This document shows positions 41,254 to 50,481 of a stretch of 64,000 nucleotides of DNA, one piece after another. The position numbers were made by a program, and so were the translations under genes. The notes under the pieces were generated by a model. That model was not told where the DNA came from. It did not search any database and worked only from the letters and a program-made list of their open reading frames with translations. Source of the stretch: CAYGTO01 sp964352815 (lineage in GTDB: Bacteria > Pseudomonadota > Alphaproteobacteria > Rickettsiales > UBA3002); contig CAYGTO010000006.1 of NCBI GenBank assembly GCA_964352815.1, forward strand, positions 61,148 through 125,147. Reading direction: 5' to 3'. Position 1 is the stretch's first letter. Every line of letters starts with the position of its first letter.

Positions 41254-42060
41254 ATGTCCATTGCCGCATTATTAGGAACACTGGTTGGATTCGGCCTATT
41301 TATCGCCGCCGTGCTGATGAGCACTGATCAGGCGTTGATTTTCTTGCAAGGCGCAGGAATTCTCATGGTGCTGGGCGGCACCATCGCCACCGCCTTTATG
41401 AGTTATGAGCACAATTACGTGGTCAAAGCATTCAAAGCGATCGGCTGGATGATGAAAAAACCAAAATCAACCCGCGAAGGGCTGAACACTGAGATTATGC
41501 GACTGATCAAATGGTCATATTTGGTGCAGAAAAAGGGCGTGCCAGTGCTCGAAGATGAGATCAAGAAGGTGAAAGCGAATGACCCGATCGTGAAATATTG
41601 TCTGACTTTGGTCACTTCCAACCACCCGCCACAAGAGCTGCGCGATATGATGGACACAGCGGTTGAAGCGGAATTTGAGCGTAAAACCGTTCCAGTCGAT
41701 GTGCTGCGCAATATGGGCGCGACCGCGCCTGCCTTCGGCATGATTGGAACATTAGTCGGGTTGGTCGCGGTATTGCAAGGCTTGGGCGGCGAAGGTGATG
41801 CGATCAAAAATATTGGCCAGGGAATGGCACTCGCGCTGATGACCACCCTCTACGGGGTGGTGCTGGCACGGATGGTGTTTTTCCCTGCGGCCACCAAGCT
41901 AATCCAGAAAGAAGAAGTCGAACGTTTCCGGAACTTTATGATCAGCGAGGGGCTTTTGATGCTGGCTGACCGGAAAAGTCCGCGCTTCATGCAAGACCGG
42001 TTGAACAGCTTCCTCGACCCGGATATTCACTTTAACCTCGATAAACAGATTAAGACGTAA
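41254..42060 (+). CDS. motA: Flagellar motor stator protein MotA
   Basis: MotA and MotB form the proton-driven stator of the flagellar motor. The 268-residue protein has four membrane segments. The first two are at residues 5-55, with GGTIATAFMSYEH. The last two surround NMGATAPAFGMIGTLVGLV and MALALMTTLYGVVLARMVF, which contain the conserved prolines and glycines of the channel. A cytoplasmic loop of about 110 residues lies between. GGGAG precedes the ATG. It is 2 bases upstream of motB. Confidence 0.92.
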   Translation: MSIAALLGTLVGFGLFIAAVLMSTDQALIFLQGAGILMVLGGTIATAFMSYEHNYVVKAFKAIGWMMKKPKSTREGLNTEIMRLIKWSYLVQKKGVPVLEDEIKKVKANDPIVKYCLTLVTSNHPPQELRDMMDTAVEAEFERKTVPVDVLRNMGATAPAFGMIGTLVGLVAVLQGLGGEGDAIKNIGQGMALALMTTLYGVVLARMVFFPAATKLIQKEEVERFRNFMISEGLLMLADRKSPRFMQDRLNSFLDPDIHFNLDKQIKT

Positions 42061-42062
42061 GC

Positions 42063-42770
42063 ATGGCGCAATCACGAGGATTATTCCGCCATAGACGCGG
42101 TATGGGAGATGGCGATAGCCACGCCGACTCCTGGCTCGTTACCTATGCCGATGCGGTCACGCTGATCCTCACCTTTTTGCTGATCATGCTGTCAATTTCT
42201 GAACCGATTGACGATAAACTCCTACAAATCAGCGAGGCTCTCTCTGAGGCAGGGTTTGTTGGCAAAGAAGCCGATCTAGCGGCAACCGGCCATGACAAGG
42301 AACAGCTCTATGAACAGGTAGAGCGCCTTCTCATCGAGCTTGAGCAAGATGACCGCGCTGCGGTGGAGCTGTATGAAGATGGTGTCTTACTCGAGCTTTC
42401 CAGCACAGCTTTCTTTCAGCCAGAATCCGCAAAATTCACCGAAGAAGCCGTGCCACTGCTTGACCAAACCGCTGCATTGCTTACTGAATATGTTGGCTAC
42501 GGTATTGAGATACATGCCGAAGGGCATACGGATGACAGCGAGCTGCAAAATTTCGCCCTTTACCCCAGCAATTGGGAGCTCTCAACCGCGCGCGCGACGT
42601 CTGTCATCGTGTTCTTTATCGAGAATGGCATTCCGCCAGAGAAGCTTAAAGTGGTGGGCTATGGTGACACGCGCCCCAAAGTGCCAAATCATATGGCTGA
42701 TGGGACGCCCATTCCGGAGAATCAAGATTTGAATCGTCGGGTGACCATTAAGGTCGAATATCTGCAATAG
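42063..42770 (+). CDS. motB: Flagellar motor stator protein MotB (OmpA-domain)
   Basis: The 235-residue protein has a short basic N-terminus, one membrane helix with the proton-carrying aspartate (SWLVTYADAVTLILTFL, Asp30), a plug/linker, and a C-terminal OmpA-like peptidoglycan-binding domain (EIHAEGHTDDSE, STARATSVIVFFIENG, GYGDTRPKVPN, NRRVTIKVEYL). It is co-transcribed with motA, and the glycan locus starts 70 bases later on the same strand. Confidence 0.92.
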   Translation: MAQSRGLFRHRRGMGDGDSHADSWLVTYADAVTLILTFLLIMLSISEPIDDKLLQISEALSEAGFVGKEADLAATGHDKEQLYEQVERLLIELEQDDRAAVELYEDGVLLELSSTAFFQPESAKFTEEAVPLLDQTAALLTEYVGYGIEIHAEGHTDDSELQNFALYPSNWELSTARATSVIVFFIENGIPPEKLKVVGYGDTRPKVPNHMADGTPIPENQDLNRRVTIKVEYLQ

Positions 42771-42840
42771 TGCCTACAAGAAAAAAGTTCACAATCTTCC
42801 GAAATCCGCTACAACATCTTTGAAACGATAGGGTTTTATC

Positions 42841-43905
42841 ATGTCTGATACTGCGTTCTGGAAGCATGCCGTCATTACGGAAACGGCCACTTTGCTGCAA
42901 GCCGTCAAGGCCATCAATAAAGGGGACATCCAGATTGCGTTTGTGACCAATAATGAGTCGAAATTGGTAGGCACGATTACCGATGGCGATGTGCGCCGCG
43001 CCCTGCTCTCCGGACGAACGCTTGATTCGCCAGCACGCGAAGTGATGAATCGTGAACCCAAAATCGCCAATGAAAACACGACGTCGCAGCAGCTCATCTC
43101 GATCATGCGCAATGCAGGTATCTCTCAGCTTCCTGTCATCGATAGCACTGGCACACTCATCGATGTGAAAGTGCTGATGGATCTGGTGCGCGGCCCTGCG
43201 CAAGATAATCATGCGGTGCTGATGGCGGGGGGCTTTGGCCGGCGGCTTAAACATCGCACCGAGAATGCGCCAAAACCCCTTCTCAGTATTGGTGACAAGC
43301 CGATCCTGGAGACCATTTTAGAGAATTTTATCGAATATGGCTTCGGTCGTTTCACCATCTCTGTCTATTACCTTGCTGACCAAATTAAAGAATATTTCGG
43401 TGATGGCAGCAAATGGGGGGCAGAAATCGATTACATTGAGGAGGAAGAACCTCTTGGCACCGCTGGCGCATTAGGGCTAATCAAAGAGCGCCCAGAAAAA
43501 CCGTTTTTCGTGATGAATGGTGATGTGCTGACCAAGGTGAATTTCCGCCAACTTCTGCGTTTCCATGAAGAGCATCACGCCGCTGCCACCATGTGTGTGC
43601 GCGGGTTTGAGCATCAGGTTCCCTACGGGGTGGTGCAAACCAGCGGCGTGCATATTCAGGAGATTAAAGAGAAGCCGGTGCAAAATGTCATGGTCAATGC
43701 TGGCATCTATGCCCTCTCGCCTGAAACGCTCGATTTGATCCCACATAATGAATATTTTGATATGCCTTCGCTCTACAGCGCACTCATTGCGCAGCACCAA
43801 GTTACCGTTGCCTACCCGGTCCATGAATATTGGATCGATGTCGGCCAACCGAAAGATTTTGACCAGGCGCATTCGGAATATGATGCCATCTTTAAGAATG
43901 CGTAA
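42841..43905 (+). CDS. ptmE: CBS-domain sugar-1-phosphate nucleotidyltransferase (PtmE-like)
   Basis: The 354-residue protein has two CBS motifs (residues about 10-115, IAFVTNNESKLVGTITDGDV) followed by a nucleotidyltransferase domain: AVLMAGGFGRRLKHRTENAPKPLL, then EEPLGTAGALGL, FFVMNGDVLTKV and EYWIDVGQPKDFDQA. This domain order matches Campylobacter PtmE, which makes GDP-glucosamine at the start of the legionaminic acid route. Substrate and nucleotide are inferred from that match and from the leg genes downstream. It abuts the aldolase gene (TAA then ATG). Confidence 0.82.
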   Translation: MSDTAFWKHAVITETATLLQAVKAINKGDIQIAFVTNNESKLVGTITDGDVRRALLSGRTLDSPAREVMNREPKIANENTTSQQLISIMRNAGISQLPVIDSTGTLIDVKVLMDLVRGPAQDNHAVLMAGGFGRRLKHRTENAPKPLLSIGDKPILETILENFIEYGFGRFTISVYYLADQIKEYFGDGSKWGAEIDYIEEEEPLGTAGALGLIKERPEKPFFVMNGDVLTKVNFRQLLRFHEEHHAAATMCVRGFEHQVPYGVVQTSGVHIQEIKEKPVQNVMVNAGIYALSPETLDLIPHNEYFDMPSLYSALIAQHQVTVAYPVHEYWIDVGQPKDFDQAHSEYDAIFKNA

Positions 43906-44709
43906 ATGGACCTGATTTATATCACCAACCAGCCTGAAGAAGCCCGCCTCGCGTGTGAGGCAGGCGTATCACGTATTATGCTTGATCTGGAAACTTTGGG
44001 CAAAGAAGAGCGCCAAAAATCACGCAACGCGCATATGAGTGATCACACCTTAGATGACCTCCCTGCCCTGCGCGCCACATTGCCAAAGGGCAGCCTAATG
44101 GTGCGCATCAACCCGGCCGGCGCGCATTCGGAAGATGAGATCAGTGCGGTACTAGACCACGCACCGGACATGATCATGTTACCCATGGTAACGCGGCTTG
44201 AAGAGATCGATGCGATTGCGGGGTTCATAAGTGGCCGCGCGCATTTCATCCCGCTGATCGAACATTGCGCTGCGTTTGACGTGCTGGAACTGATCGCTGC
44301 GCATGATGATGTGGATGAGCTATATTTAGGGCTCAATGATTTAAGTCTCAGCCTGTCACAAAGCTTCGTATTTGAACCGCTGATCGACGATTGGCTCGAT
44401 CGTTTCGCCGCCATTTGCCAGAGCGCCAATAAGCCATTTGGCTTTGGCGGTATCGGCAGTGTTTCCGCAGATCTCCCCATTAGCGCCTCGATGTTGCTAT
44501 CGGAGCATGCGCGTGTCGGCTCTAGCCGTGCCATCTTAAGCCGTGCTTTTCGCGATGTGGTAGGCAGTAACGCATTTAAGGAAGAGATTGCGGCGATTCA
44601 GCACTGTTTTACTTCACGCCAAAAGGATTTGCCTAAAACACTTGAGGAGAACAGGCAAACCCTGTGTGCTGCCATTCACTCGGCCATCATGAGCGCAAAG
44701 GCAGGCTAA
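43906..44709 (+). CDS. HpcH/HpaI aldolase / citrate-lyase-family protein
   Basis: The 267-residue TIM-barrel protein shows features of the HpcH/HpaI group: EAGVSRIMLDLETLGK, SLMVRINPAGAHSEDEI, MIMLPMVTRLEEIDAIAG, HFIPLIEHCAAFD and ELYLGLNDLSLSL. Members split or form 2-keto acid bonds with a divalent metal. In a glycan cluster it may make or trim an unusual keto-acid building block. Starting directly after ptmE and ending one base before the amidotransferase gene, it is part of a four-gene unit. Confidence 0.8.
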   Translation: MDLIYITNQPEEARLACEAGVSRIMLDLETLGKEERQKSRNAHMSDHTLDDLPALRATLPKGSLMVRINPAGAHSEDEISAVLDHAPDMIMLPMVTRLEEIDAIAGFISGRAHFIPLIEHCAAFDVLELIAAHDDVDELYLGLNDLSLSLSQSFVFEPLIDDWLDRFAAICQSANKPFGFGGIGSVSADLPISASMLLSEHARVGSSRAILSRAFRDVVGSNAFKEEIAAIQHCFTSRQKDLPKTLEENRQTLCAAIHSAIMSAKAG

Positions 44710-44710
44710 T

Positions 44711-46582
44711 ATGTGCGGTATTTTTGGATTATTTCACCATGATGGGCTGAGCGAAGAAAACCGCATTTCTCTGCTACAAGAAATGGCGCAAACCATTACC
44801 CATCGAGGGCCAGACGATCATGGGGTCTATCATGATGCGCATGTTGGGCTGGGCAATCAGCGCCTCTCCATCATCGATGTTGCCCATGGCCACCAGCCCT
44901 TTATCTCAGACGAAACCGGCGTGGTATTAGTTCAGAATGGTGAGATCTATAATTATGTCGAACTGCAGGAAGAGCTACAATCTCTTGGCTATCGCTTTAC
45001 CACCCATTCCGATACGGAAGTGCTGCTTTACGCCTATGAAGCATGGGGAGATACTTTCACTTCGAAATTAAATGGTATGTTCGCAGTCGCGCTATACGAC
45101 CCACGCGAGCAGTCATTGAAACTGTTCCGCGACCGTCTCGGCATCAAGCCACTCTACTACTATCATCGCGATGGTGTATTCTATTTTGGCTCTGAAATTA
45201 AAACCATCCTCGCCGCCGGTGTGGAACGGAAATTGAACCATGAAACGCTGCATCATTTTCTTTCGTTCAACTATGCACCGACCCCGCTAACATTTTTCGA
45301 GAATATTGTTGAGCTTAAACCCGGACACGCCTTGACGGTAACGCGTGATCAACTCCACACTGAGTGCTGGTGGTCACTGACGCACCAAGAAACGCAGCCT
45401 GATATGTCAGAGAAAGATGCGCTCGAACGGCTGCATGGGCTGCTTGATGATGCGGTGCGGCTGCGGCTGCGCTCCGATGTTGAAGTGGGTACCTTCCTCT
45501 CAGGCGGGGTCGATTCGGGCACGGTGACCAAACTCGCTTCAATGCAGCAACATGGCATTCGCAGTTTTAGCATCGGCTTTGATGACCCAAAATATGATGA
45601 GTCGACCTACGCGGCGGAATCTGCGGCTGCTTTTGGCACCACCCATATCAGCAAAACTGTCTCACATGATATGCTGCACCTCTGGCCACTTGCGATTTAT
45701 TATTGTGATCAGCCGCATGGTGATGTCTCTTTTATGCCGACCTACGAAGTCGCCTCCCTTGCATCCGAACATCTCAAAGTCGTGCTGACCGGCGATGGCA
45801 GCGATGAGCTGTTTGGTGGCTATGATAAATATGCGTGGCTGGATGCGCATGTGGGACAAGAAAACTGGCAACGCGATTATTTTAATGCGATCAGCCTGTT
45901 ATCAGAAAACGTGAAACACACTCTCTACGGCGATGCAATGAAAGCAGGAAGCTATAGCAGTAGCTTTGATAGGGTTAGACCATTGTTTGACCAGCTGAAT
46001 AAATGGGAGCCGCTTAATCAAGTGCTGGCGCTTGATGCTGCCTATCTCTTGCCCGGCAACAACCTCACCAAGCCTGACCGGATGGGAATGGCGCGGTCGA
46101 TTGAAGCGCGCACACCGTTTCTTGATTATCGCATTGCTGAGTTTGCGTTCACCGTTCCCGCATATCTCAAACGCCATAATGGAGAGAATAAATACATCGT
46201 GCGCCAATTGGGGACGCAGCTCATGGGGTATGCTCTGGCGAACCGCACCAAACAAATGTTCACCGTGCCGATTGGTGAATGGTTTAAGAACACGCTTTCA
46301 GGCTTTGTCTCACATATTTTACTATCCAATCGCGCCTCTAGCCGCGGCTTATTCGATCAAGATATGGTTAAGCGCATGATCGACGAACATGTCAGTGAGC
46401 AAGCCAACCACACACGTATTTTGCGTGCGCTGATTGCGGTCGAACTCTGGCACCGTATCTTTATCGACCGCAGTGAGCTTTCCTGCCCCACTATGGAAAC
46501 GCTAAATGTAGATCGTAACTTGCTTAATGTTACCATGTGCAGCATTGCTAATACAAAATCCGCTTTTGTAGGAAATACGTAA
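44711..46582 (+). CDS. asnB: Asparagine synthase (glutamine-hydrolysing)-like amidotransferase
   Basis: The N-terminal glutaminase domain begins with the nucleophile Cys2 (MCGIFGLF) and has THRGPDDHG, GLGNQRLSIIDV and VQNGEIYNY. The C-terminal ATP-pyrophosphatase domain has VGTFLSGGVDSGTV and LTGDGSDELFGGY. At 623 residues it has normal AsnB size. AsnB-like proteins in glycan loci often amidate sugar carboxyls or other acceptors instead of aspartate, and that is a fair possibility here. Its stop overlaps the next start (TAATG). Confidence 0.88.
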   Translation: MCGIFGLFHHDGLSEENRISLLQEMAQTITHRGPDDHGVYHDAHVGLGNQRLSIIDVAHGHQPFISDETGVVLVQNGEIYNYVELQEELQSLGYRFTTHSDTEVLLYAYEAWGDTFTSKLNGMFAVALYDPREQSLKLFRDRLGIKPLYYYHRDGVFYFGSEIKTILAAGVERKLNHETLHHFLSFNYAPTPLTFFENIVELKPGHALTVTRDQLHTECWWSLTHQETQPDMSEKDALERLHGLLDDAVRLRLRSDVEVGTFLSGGVDSGTVTKLASMQQHGIRSFSIGFDDPKYDESTYAAESAAAFGTTHISKTVSHDMLHLWPLAIYYCDQPHGDVSFMPTYEVASLASEHLKVVLTGDGSDELFGGYDKYAWLDAHVGQENWQRDYFNAISLLSENVKHTLYGDAMKAGSYSSSFDRVRPLFDQLNKWEPLNQVLALDAAYLLPGNNLTKPDRMGMARSIEARTPFLDYRIAEFAFTVPAYLKRHNGENKYIVRQLGTQLMGYALANRTKQMFTVPIGEWFKNTLSGFVSHILLSNRASSRGLFDQDMVKRMIDEHVSEQANHTRILRALIAVELWHRIFIDRSELSCPTMETLNVDRNLLNVTMCSIANTKSAFVGNT

Positions 46583-47142
46583 TGCTAGTCAAAAGAACGC
46601 TGGATATCTTCATATCATTACTCGGCCTAATCTTTGTTGGACCGATTCTTACGGTTATAGCACTCATGATCTCCCTCGAAAGCCGTGGGGGGCCTTTTTA
46701 TTATGCACTGCGTGTGGGAAAAGGTGGGCGGCCATTTGGCATGATCAAGTTTCGTTCCATGTATAAACGTACTGCGGATGACGCCTATCAAACGCAGACC
46801 AATGATCCGCGCATCACCCCGCTCGGAAAGTATCTGAGAAGGTATAGTATTGATGAAATCCCCCAACTCATCAATGTCCTCATCGGCGATATGAGCCTTG
46901 TCGGGCCACGGCCAGATGTTCCTGCGCAGCGCGATGATTATGATAGCGAAACATGGGAAACGCGCCACGCTGTCAAACCCGGAATCACAGGATTAGCACA
47001 GATCTATGGACGCAGCACCATCACCCCGGAAGATCGCATTCATTACGATTTACAGTACGCAAAACATGCGTCTATTTTCTTGGATCTGAAAATTATGTTC
47101 AAGACCGTTTCTCTCGTGTTTAGAAAATATGGAACCAATTAG
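46582..47142 (+). CDS. PglC-like small phosphoglycosyl transferase
   Basis: The 186-residue protein is a monotopic phosphoglycosyl transferase. It has one N-terminal re-entrant hydrophobic segment (RTLDIFISLLGLIFVGPIL), then MIKFRSMYKRT, IDEIPQLINVLIGDMSLVGPRP with the catalytic Asp-Glu pair near the start of that stretch, and GITGLAQIYGR. Such enzymes load the first sugar phosphate onto undecaprenyl phosphate, starting glycan assembly. It is last in the ptmE-aldolase-asnB unit and converges on the flippase gene. Confidence 0.9.
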   Translation: MLVKRTLDIFISLLGLIFVGPILTVIALMISLESRGGPFYYALRVGKGGRPFGMIKFRSMYKRTADDAYQTQTNDPRITPLGKYLRRYSIDEIPQLINVLIGDMSLVGPRPDVPAQRDDYDSETWETRHAVKPGITGLAQIYGRSTITPEDRIHYDLQYAKHASIFLDLKIMFKTVSLVFRKYGTN

Positions 47143-47160
47143 CAGTGACTGCATGAGGCA

Positions 47161-48444
47161 TTAAGCACGCCTCTTAAGCTGCCTGTGTGCCTGAAAAATC
47201 AGCATTACACTTAGCAGTGCCGAGGCTGAAAGCACTGCATATGCCGCACCAATCGGCCCGAATAGCGGAATAAAATAGAGCAACAAACCGATCAAAAGTG
47301 ATGCCCCTGCCGCACTCAGATAAAGAAACCGTTTCTGTTCCCCAATGATCGCATATATGTTCGAGTAAGACCCGCCCGCAATGTTACATAATTGCGCAAG
47401 AACCAACACACTCAAGATATCATACGCACCGACATATTCCGCGCCAAACAACCCTAAGAACGTTTCCCCCAATAGAAGCATGCACGCGCCGCAACCTACC
47501 AACACCGCAAAAAGCAAGAGGTGGGATTGCATCAAAAGCGCTGATACGGCGTGCGGCTCTTTAAGGTGCATTTTTTTTGATAGTAACGGGTCGATTGCAT
47601 TGGATAATGCTGCAGTAAAAAAGCCAAGTACCGTGGCGATCTTTGCTGCCACGCCATAATATGCCACCTCTTCTGCCGTCACGAGAAGCCCCAGAATGAG
47701 TATATCCAGACGCATCAACAGCAAATGCAGAAAGCCCGCCACACCGCTCGTCAATGCGGAGGATATCCATAAGCGAAACTCAGGCCAGAAGGTAGGACGC
47801 GTATATTTCATAGGGTGAACACGGAAAAATATGAGGCTGGTTATCATGGCAATCACGCCAAGCAAAAGGCCATGTGCGTTGATAAAAAACGCCGCAGTTG
47901 CCTCGTGCTGCGCATGCGAGCCTATCACAATCGCGGCCAGCAGCCCCAAAGGCAATCCTATTTGTTCGAAAAGCTGTGAGAGAACAATATGATGGCGCGC
48001 GCGGAGTAAACTTTGACTAAAATAAGCAATCGCAAACGGAATGGCCATCCATACCACATAGTCTAACGCACGCACCATAAGCGAAGGCACGTATGCGTCG
48101 GGTATAAGCGCACATACCAGCGCAAAAAGCGATGCGCTAAGAGACAGCCACATCACAAACGTGATCATGAAGCCAAATAATCGAGGAGTGTCATGCTCAT
48201 ATTCGTGAAAAAAGCGAATACTGACCACCTGAAATCCCCCTTGGCACAGAAACCCAACCATCACCAACACGCTAACAGCGTAGAGATAAAACCCATATTC
48301 CTCTGGCGAAAGTGCTCGAGCGAGGAGCACATGAAACGCTAGCATGGCTGCAATGCCCATAAAACGGATTGTCAGCGATATCATCGCTTTTTGCAGGAGT
48401 CCCGGCCCAATCCATTGGGTGAGTCTTTGTGGTAAGGGAAGCAT
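47161..48444 (-). CDS. Wzx-type polysaccharide flippase
   Basis: The 427-residue protein has about twelve to fourteen membrane helices and few charged residues. The N-terminus (LLQKAMISLTIRFMGIAAML) with ALSPEEYGFYLYAVSVL matches the MATE/Wzx oligosaccharide flippase pattern, which moves undecaprenyl-linked glycans across the inner membrane. Position beside a phosphoglycosyl transferase and the leg genes supports this. It is transcribed alone, divergent from legI with 43 bases between starts. Confidence 0.85.
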   Translation of the reverse strand: MLPLPQRLTQWIGPGLLQKAMISLTIRFMGIAAMLAFHVLLARALSPEEYGFYLYAVSVLVMVGFLCQGGFQVVSIRFFHEYEHDTPRLFGFMITFVMWLSLSASLFALVCALIPDAYVPSLMVRALDYVVWMAIPFAIAYFSQSLLRARHHIVLSQLFEQIGLPLGLLAAIVIGSHAQHEATAAFFINAHGLLLGVIAMITSLIFFRVHPMKYTRPTFWPEFRLWISSALTSGVAGFLHLLLMRLDILILGLLVTAEEVAYYGVAAKIATVLGFFTAALSNAIDPLLSKKMHLKEPHAVSALLMQSHLLLFAVLVGCGACMLLLGETFLGLFGAEYVGAYDILSVLVLAQLCNIAGGSYSNIYAIIGEQKRFLYLSAAGASLLIGLLLYFIPLFGPIGAAYAVLSASALLSVMLIFQAHRQLKRRA

Positions 48445-48487
48445 TTTTATATTAGCGTTTCTTTCACTTTTATCATATCACCATATT

Positions 48488-49561
48488 ATGTCTAAACGTA
48501 CCTATATTATAGCGGAAATTGGTGTGAACCATAATGGTTCGCTCAATAGCGCGAAAGAATTGATTGATGTGGCTGTAGACGCCGGAGCCGACGCAGTAAA
48601 ATTTCAAACCTTTTTTGCGCATCATATTGCAACCGAGCAGGTTGAAAAAGCTGCTTACCAGAAGCATACTGACAGCCATGCGAGCCAACGGGATATGCTA
48701 CATGCCCTTGAGTTGAGCCGCGACGATCATTTTACATTAAAACGCTATGCAGAGGCTGCGGGAATCGACTTTCTTTCATCCCCATTTGGCTTGGAAGAGC
48801 TTGCGTTCTTGACAGATGAACTTGGTCTCACACGGATTAAAATCGCCTCAGGGGAGCTGTCGAATGCCCCGCTCCTCTATGAAACCGCTCGTAAGCAATG
48901 CGCCACCATCCTCTCAACCGGCATGGCCAGCATGGATGACATTGATCATGCTTTAAACATTATGGATGCAGGATATCGCGGGATTCACCCCGAGAATGTT
49001 GCAAATCACGCGCGTCCCGATCATGAGGCACTCAAAGAGCGTGTTTCTTTGCTACAATGCACCTCCCTATATCCATGCCCGTCACATCATGTGCATCTTA
49101 ATGCCATCACCACCCTGCAGCAGCGCTTCACGCTGCCAGTAGGCTTCTCAGACCATACAGAATCTATCTATTCAGGCGCGTTTGCTGTTACGAAAGGCGC
49201 GGGCCTTCTTGAAAAACATATCACCTATGATAATGCGGCCGACGGGCCGGATCACCAAGCATCCCTCATGCCTGAAGCATTTAAAGAATATGTCGCATTA
49301 TCTCGCCTAGCAGAAACGATGCTCGGTTCTGAAGTAAAAGAAAAACAGGGTGCGACCAGCGATATTGCGCTGATTGCAGAGAAATATATTGTTGCGAAGA
49401 ACGCCATTTCGAAAGGCGATGTATTTTCGTCAGATAATCTCAAAACCATCCGTAATGGCGGTCTTGGTACGCATGCGAAACATTTCTTTGCGCTCACTGG
49501 CACCATTGCTCAGAAAGACTATGAGGTGGACGAGCCGATTCTTAGCGAGGCTGAGTCATGA
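48488..49561 (+). CDS. legI: Legionaminic/sialic acid synthase (NeuB family)
   Basis: The 357-residue protein condenses phosphoenolpyruvate with a 6-carbon amino sugar to make a nonulosonic acid. The NeuB barrel starts YIIAEIGVNHNGSLNSAKEL, with AVKFQTFF, IKIASGELSN, LQCTSLYPCP and VGFSDHTES. The C-terminal SAF (antifreeze-like) domain is VAKNAISKGDVFSSDNL. I start it at 48488; an in-frame extension overlaps the divergent flippase gene. LegI rather than NeuB or PseI is favoured by the neighbouring legB, legC, legG and legF candidates. Confidence 0.87.
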   Translation: MSKRTYIIAEIGVNHNGSLNSAKELIDVAVDAGADAVKFQTFFAHHIATEQVEKAAYQKHTDSHASQRDMLHALELSRDDHFTLKRYAEAAGIDFLSSPFGLEELAFLTDELGLTRIKIASGELSNAPLLYETARKQCATILSTGMASMDDIDHALNIMDAGYRGIHPENVANHARPDHEALKERVSLLQCTSLYPCPSHHVHLNAITTLQQRFTLPVGFSDHTESIYSGAFAVTKGAGLLEKHITYDNAADGPDHQASLMPEAFKEYVALSRLAETMLGSEVKEKQGATSDIALIAEKYIVAKNAISKGDVFSSDNLKTIRNGGLGTHAKHFFALTGTIAQKDYEVDEPILSEAES

Positions 49562-50481
49562 AAGAGGCATTGGTGGTTGGATACGGCTCCATAGGCAAAC
49601 GGCACGCACGTATCCTGTCAAAGTCACTGAATCTAAACGTATCAATATGCAGCGCTCATTATCAAGAATCTACATCCGAGACGCAATACACTATCTATCG
49701 CTCTTTGGAAAACGCATTGACGAGCACGAACCCGGATTACGTGGTCATCTGTAATACTACGGCTGATCATTTCCCGGCAATGCAACAATTAGAGAAACAT
49801 CAATTTTCGGGAGTCGCACTGGTTGAGAAGCCTGTATTCTCTCATATGCCACACCCTGCATTCCATCCCTCTTACCCCTGCTACATTGCCTATAATCTGC
49901 GCACTCACAGCATCATGCAGCGCCTGAAACAGGCCCTTGATGGCAGTCATCCCATCTCTGCACATTTCTATGTTGGGCAGCATTTATCCCAGTGGCGAAC
50001 CTCATGCGACCAGTATGAAAGCTATTCTGGCTGTAAAGGAAAAGGCGGCGGCGTGTTGCGGGATTTAAGCCATGAAATTGACGCGGCGCAATATCTTTTC
50101 GGTCCCATTCGCCGCTTCAAAGCCATTGGGGGAAGGTTCTCCGAGATGATTACACATGATGCGGAGGATCACGCGACCATCGTCCTTGAGTGCGGTCAGT
50201 CCACATTCGTTACCATCCATCTTAATTACATCGATCATGTTGCGACCCGAGAATATATGGTGCATACAGACACGACCTCGCTTAGAGCCAACTTCAGCGA
50301 TCACAGCCTTACCGATGCAAGAGATGGCTCGCTCGATATTCCCGAATGCGATGGTGACGAGAGTTACCGGCGCATGCATCAAGCCATTGTTGAGCGAGAA
50401 ACTGCCTCTTTATGTAGCTATGCGCAAGGCACGGCGATTGTCGAATGGATCAATAGCGAATATGTGGAGGCATGGCGATGA
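49558..50481 (+). CDS. Gfo/Idh/MocA-family oxidoreductase (PtmF-like)
   Basis: The 307-residue protein has an N-terminal Rossmann fold (ALVVGYGSIGKRHARIL), NPDYVVICNTTADHF, the family motif VALVEKP and a GGGVLRDLSHEIDAAQYLFG segment in the C-terminal domain. It probably reduces or oxidises a sugar. Overlapping legI and the cytidylyltransferase gene (ATGA type at both ends), it occupies the place of ptmF in the Campylobacter ptm locus as I recall it. Confidence 0.8.
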   Translation: MKEALVVGYGSIGKRHARILSKSLNLNVSICSAHYQESTSETQYTIYRSLENALTSTNPDYVVICNTTADHFPAMQQLEKHQFSGVALVEKPVFSHMPHPAFHPSYPCYIAYNLRTHSIMQRLKQALDGSHPISAHFYVGQHLSQWRTSCDQYESYSGCKGKGGGVLRDLSHEIDAAQYLFGPIRRFKAIGGRFSEMITHDAEDHATIVLECGQSTFVTIHLNYIDHVATREYMVHTDTTSLRANFSDHSLTDARDGSLDIPECDGDESYRRMHQAIVERETASLCSYAQGTAIVEWINSEYVEAWR

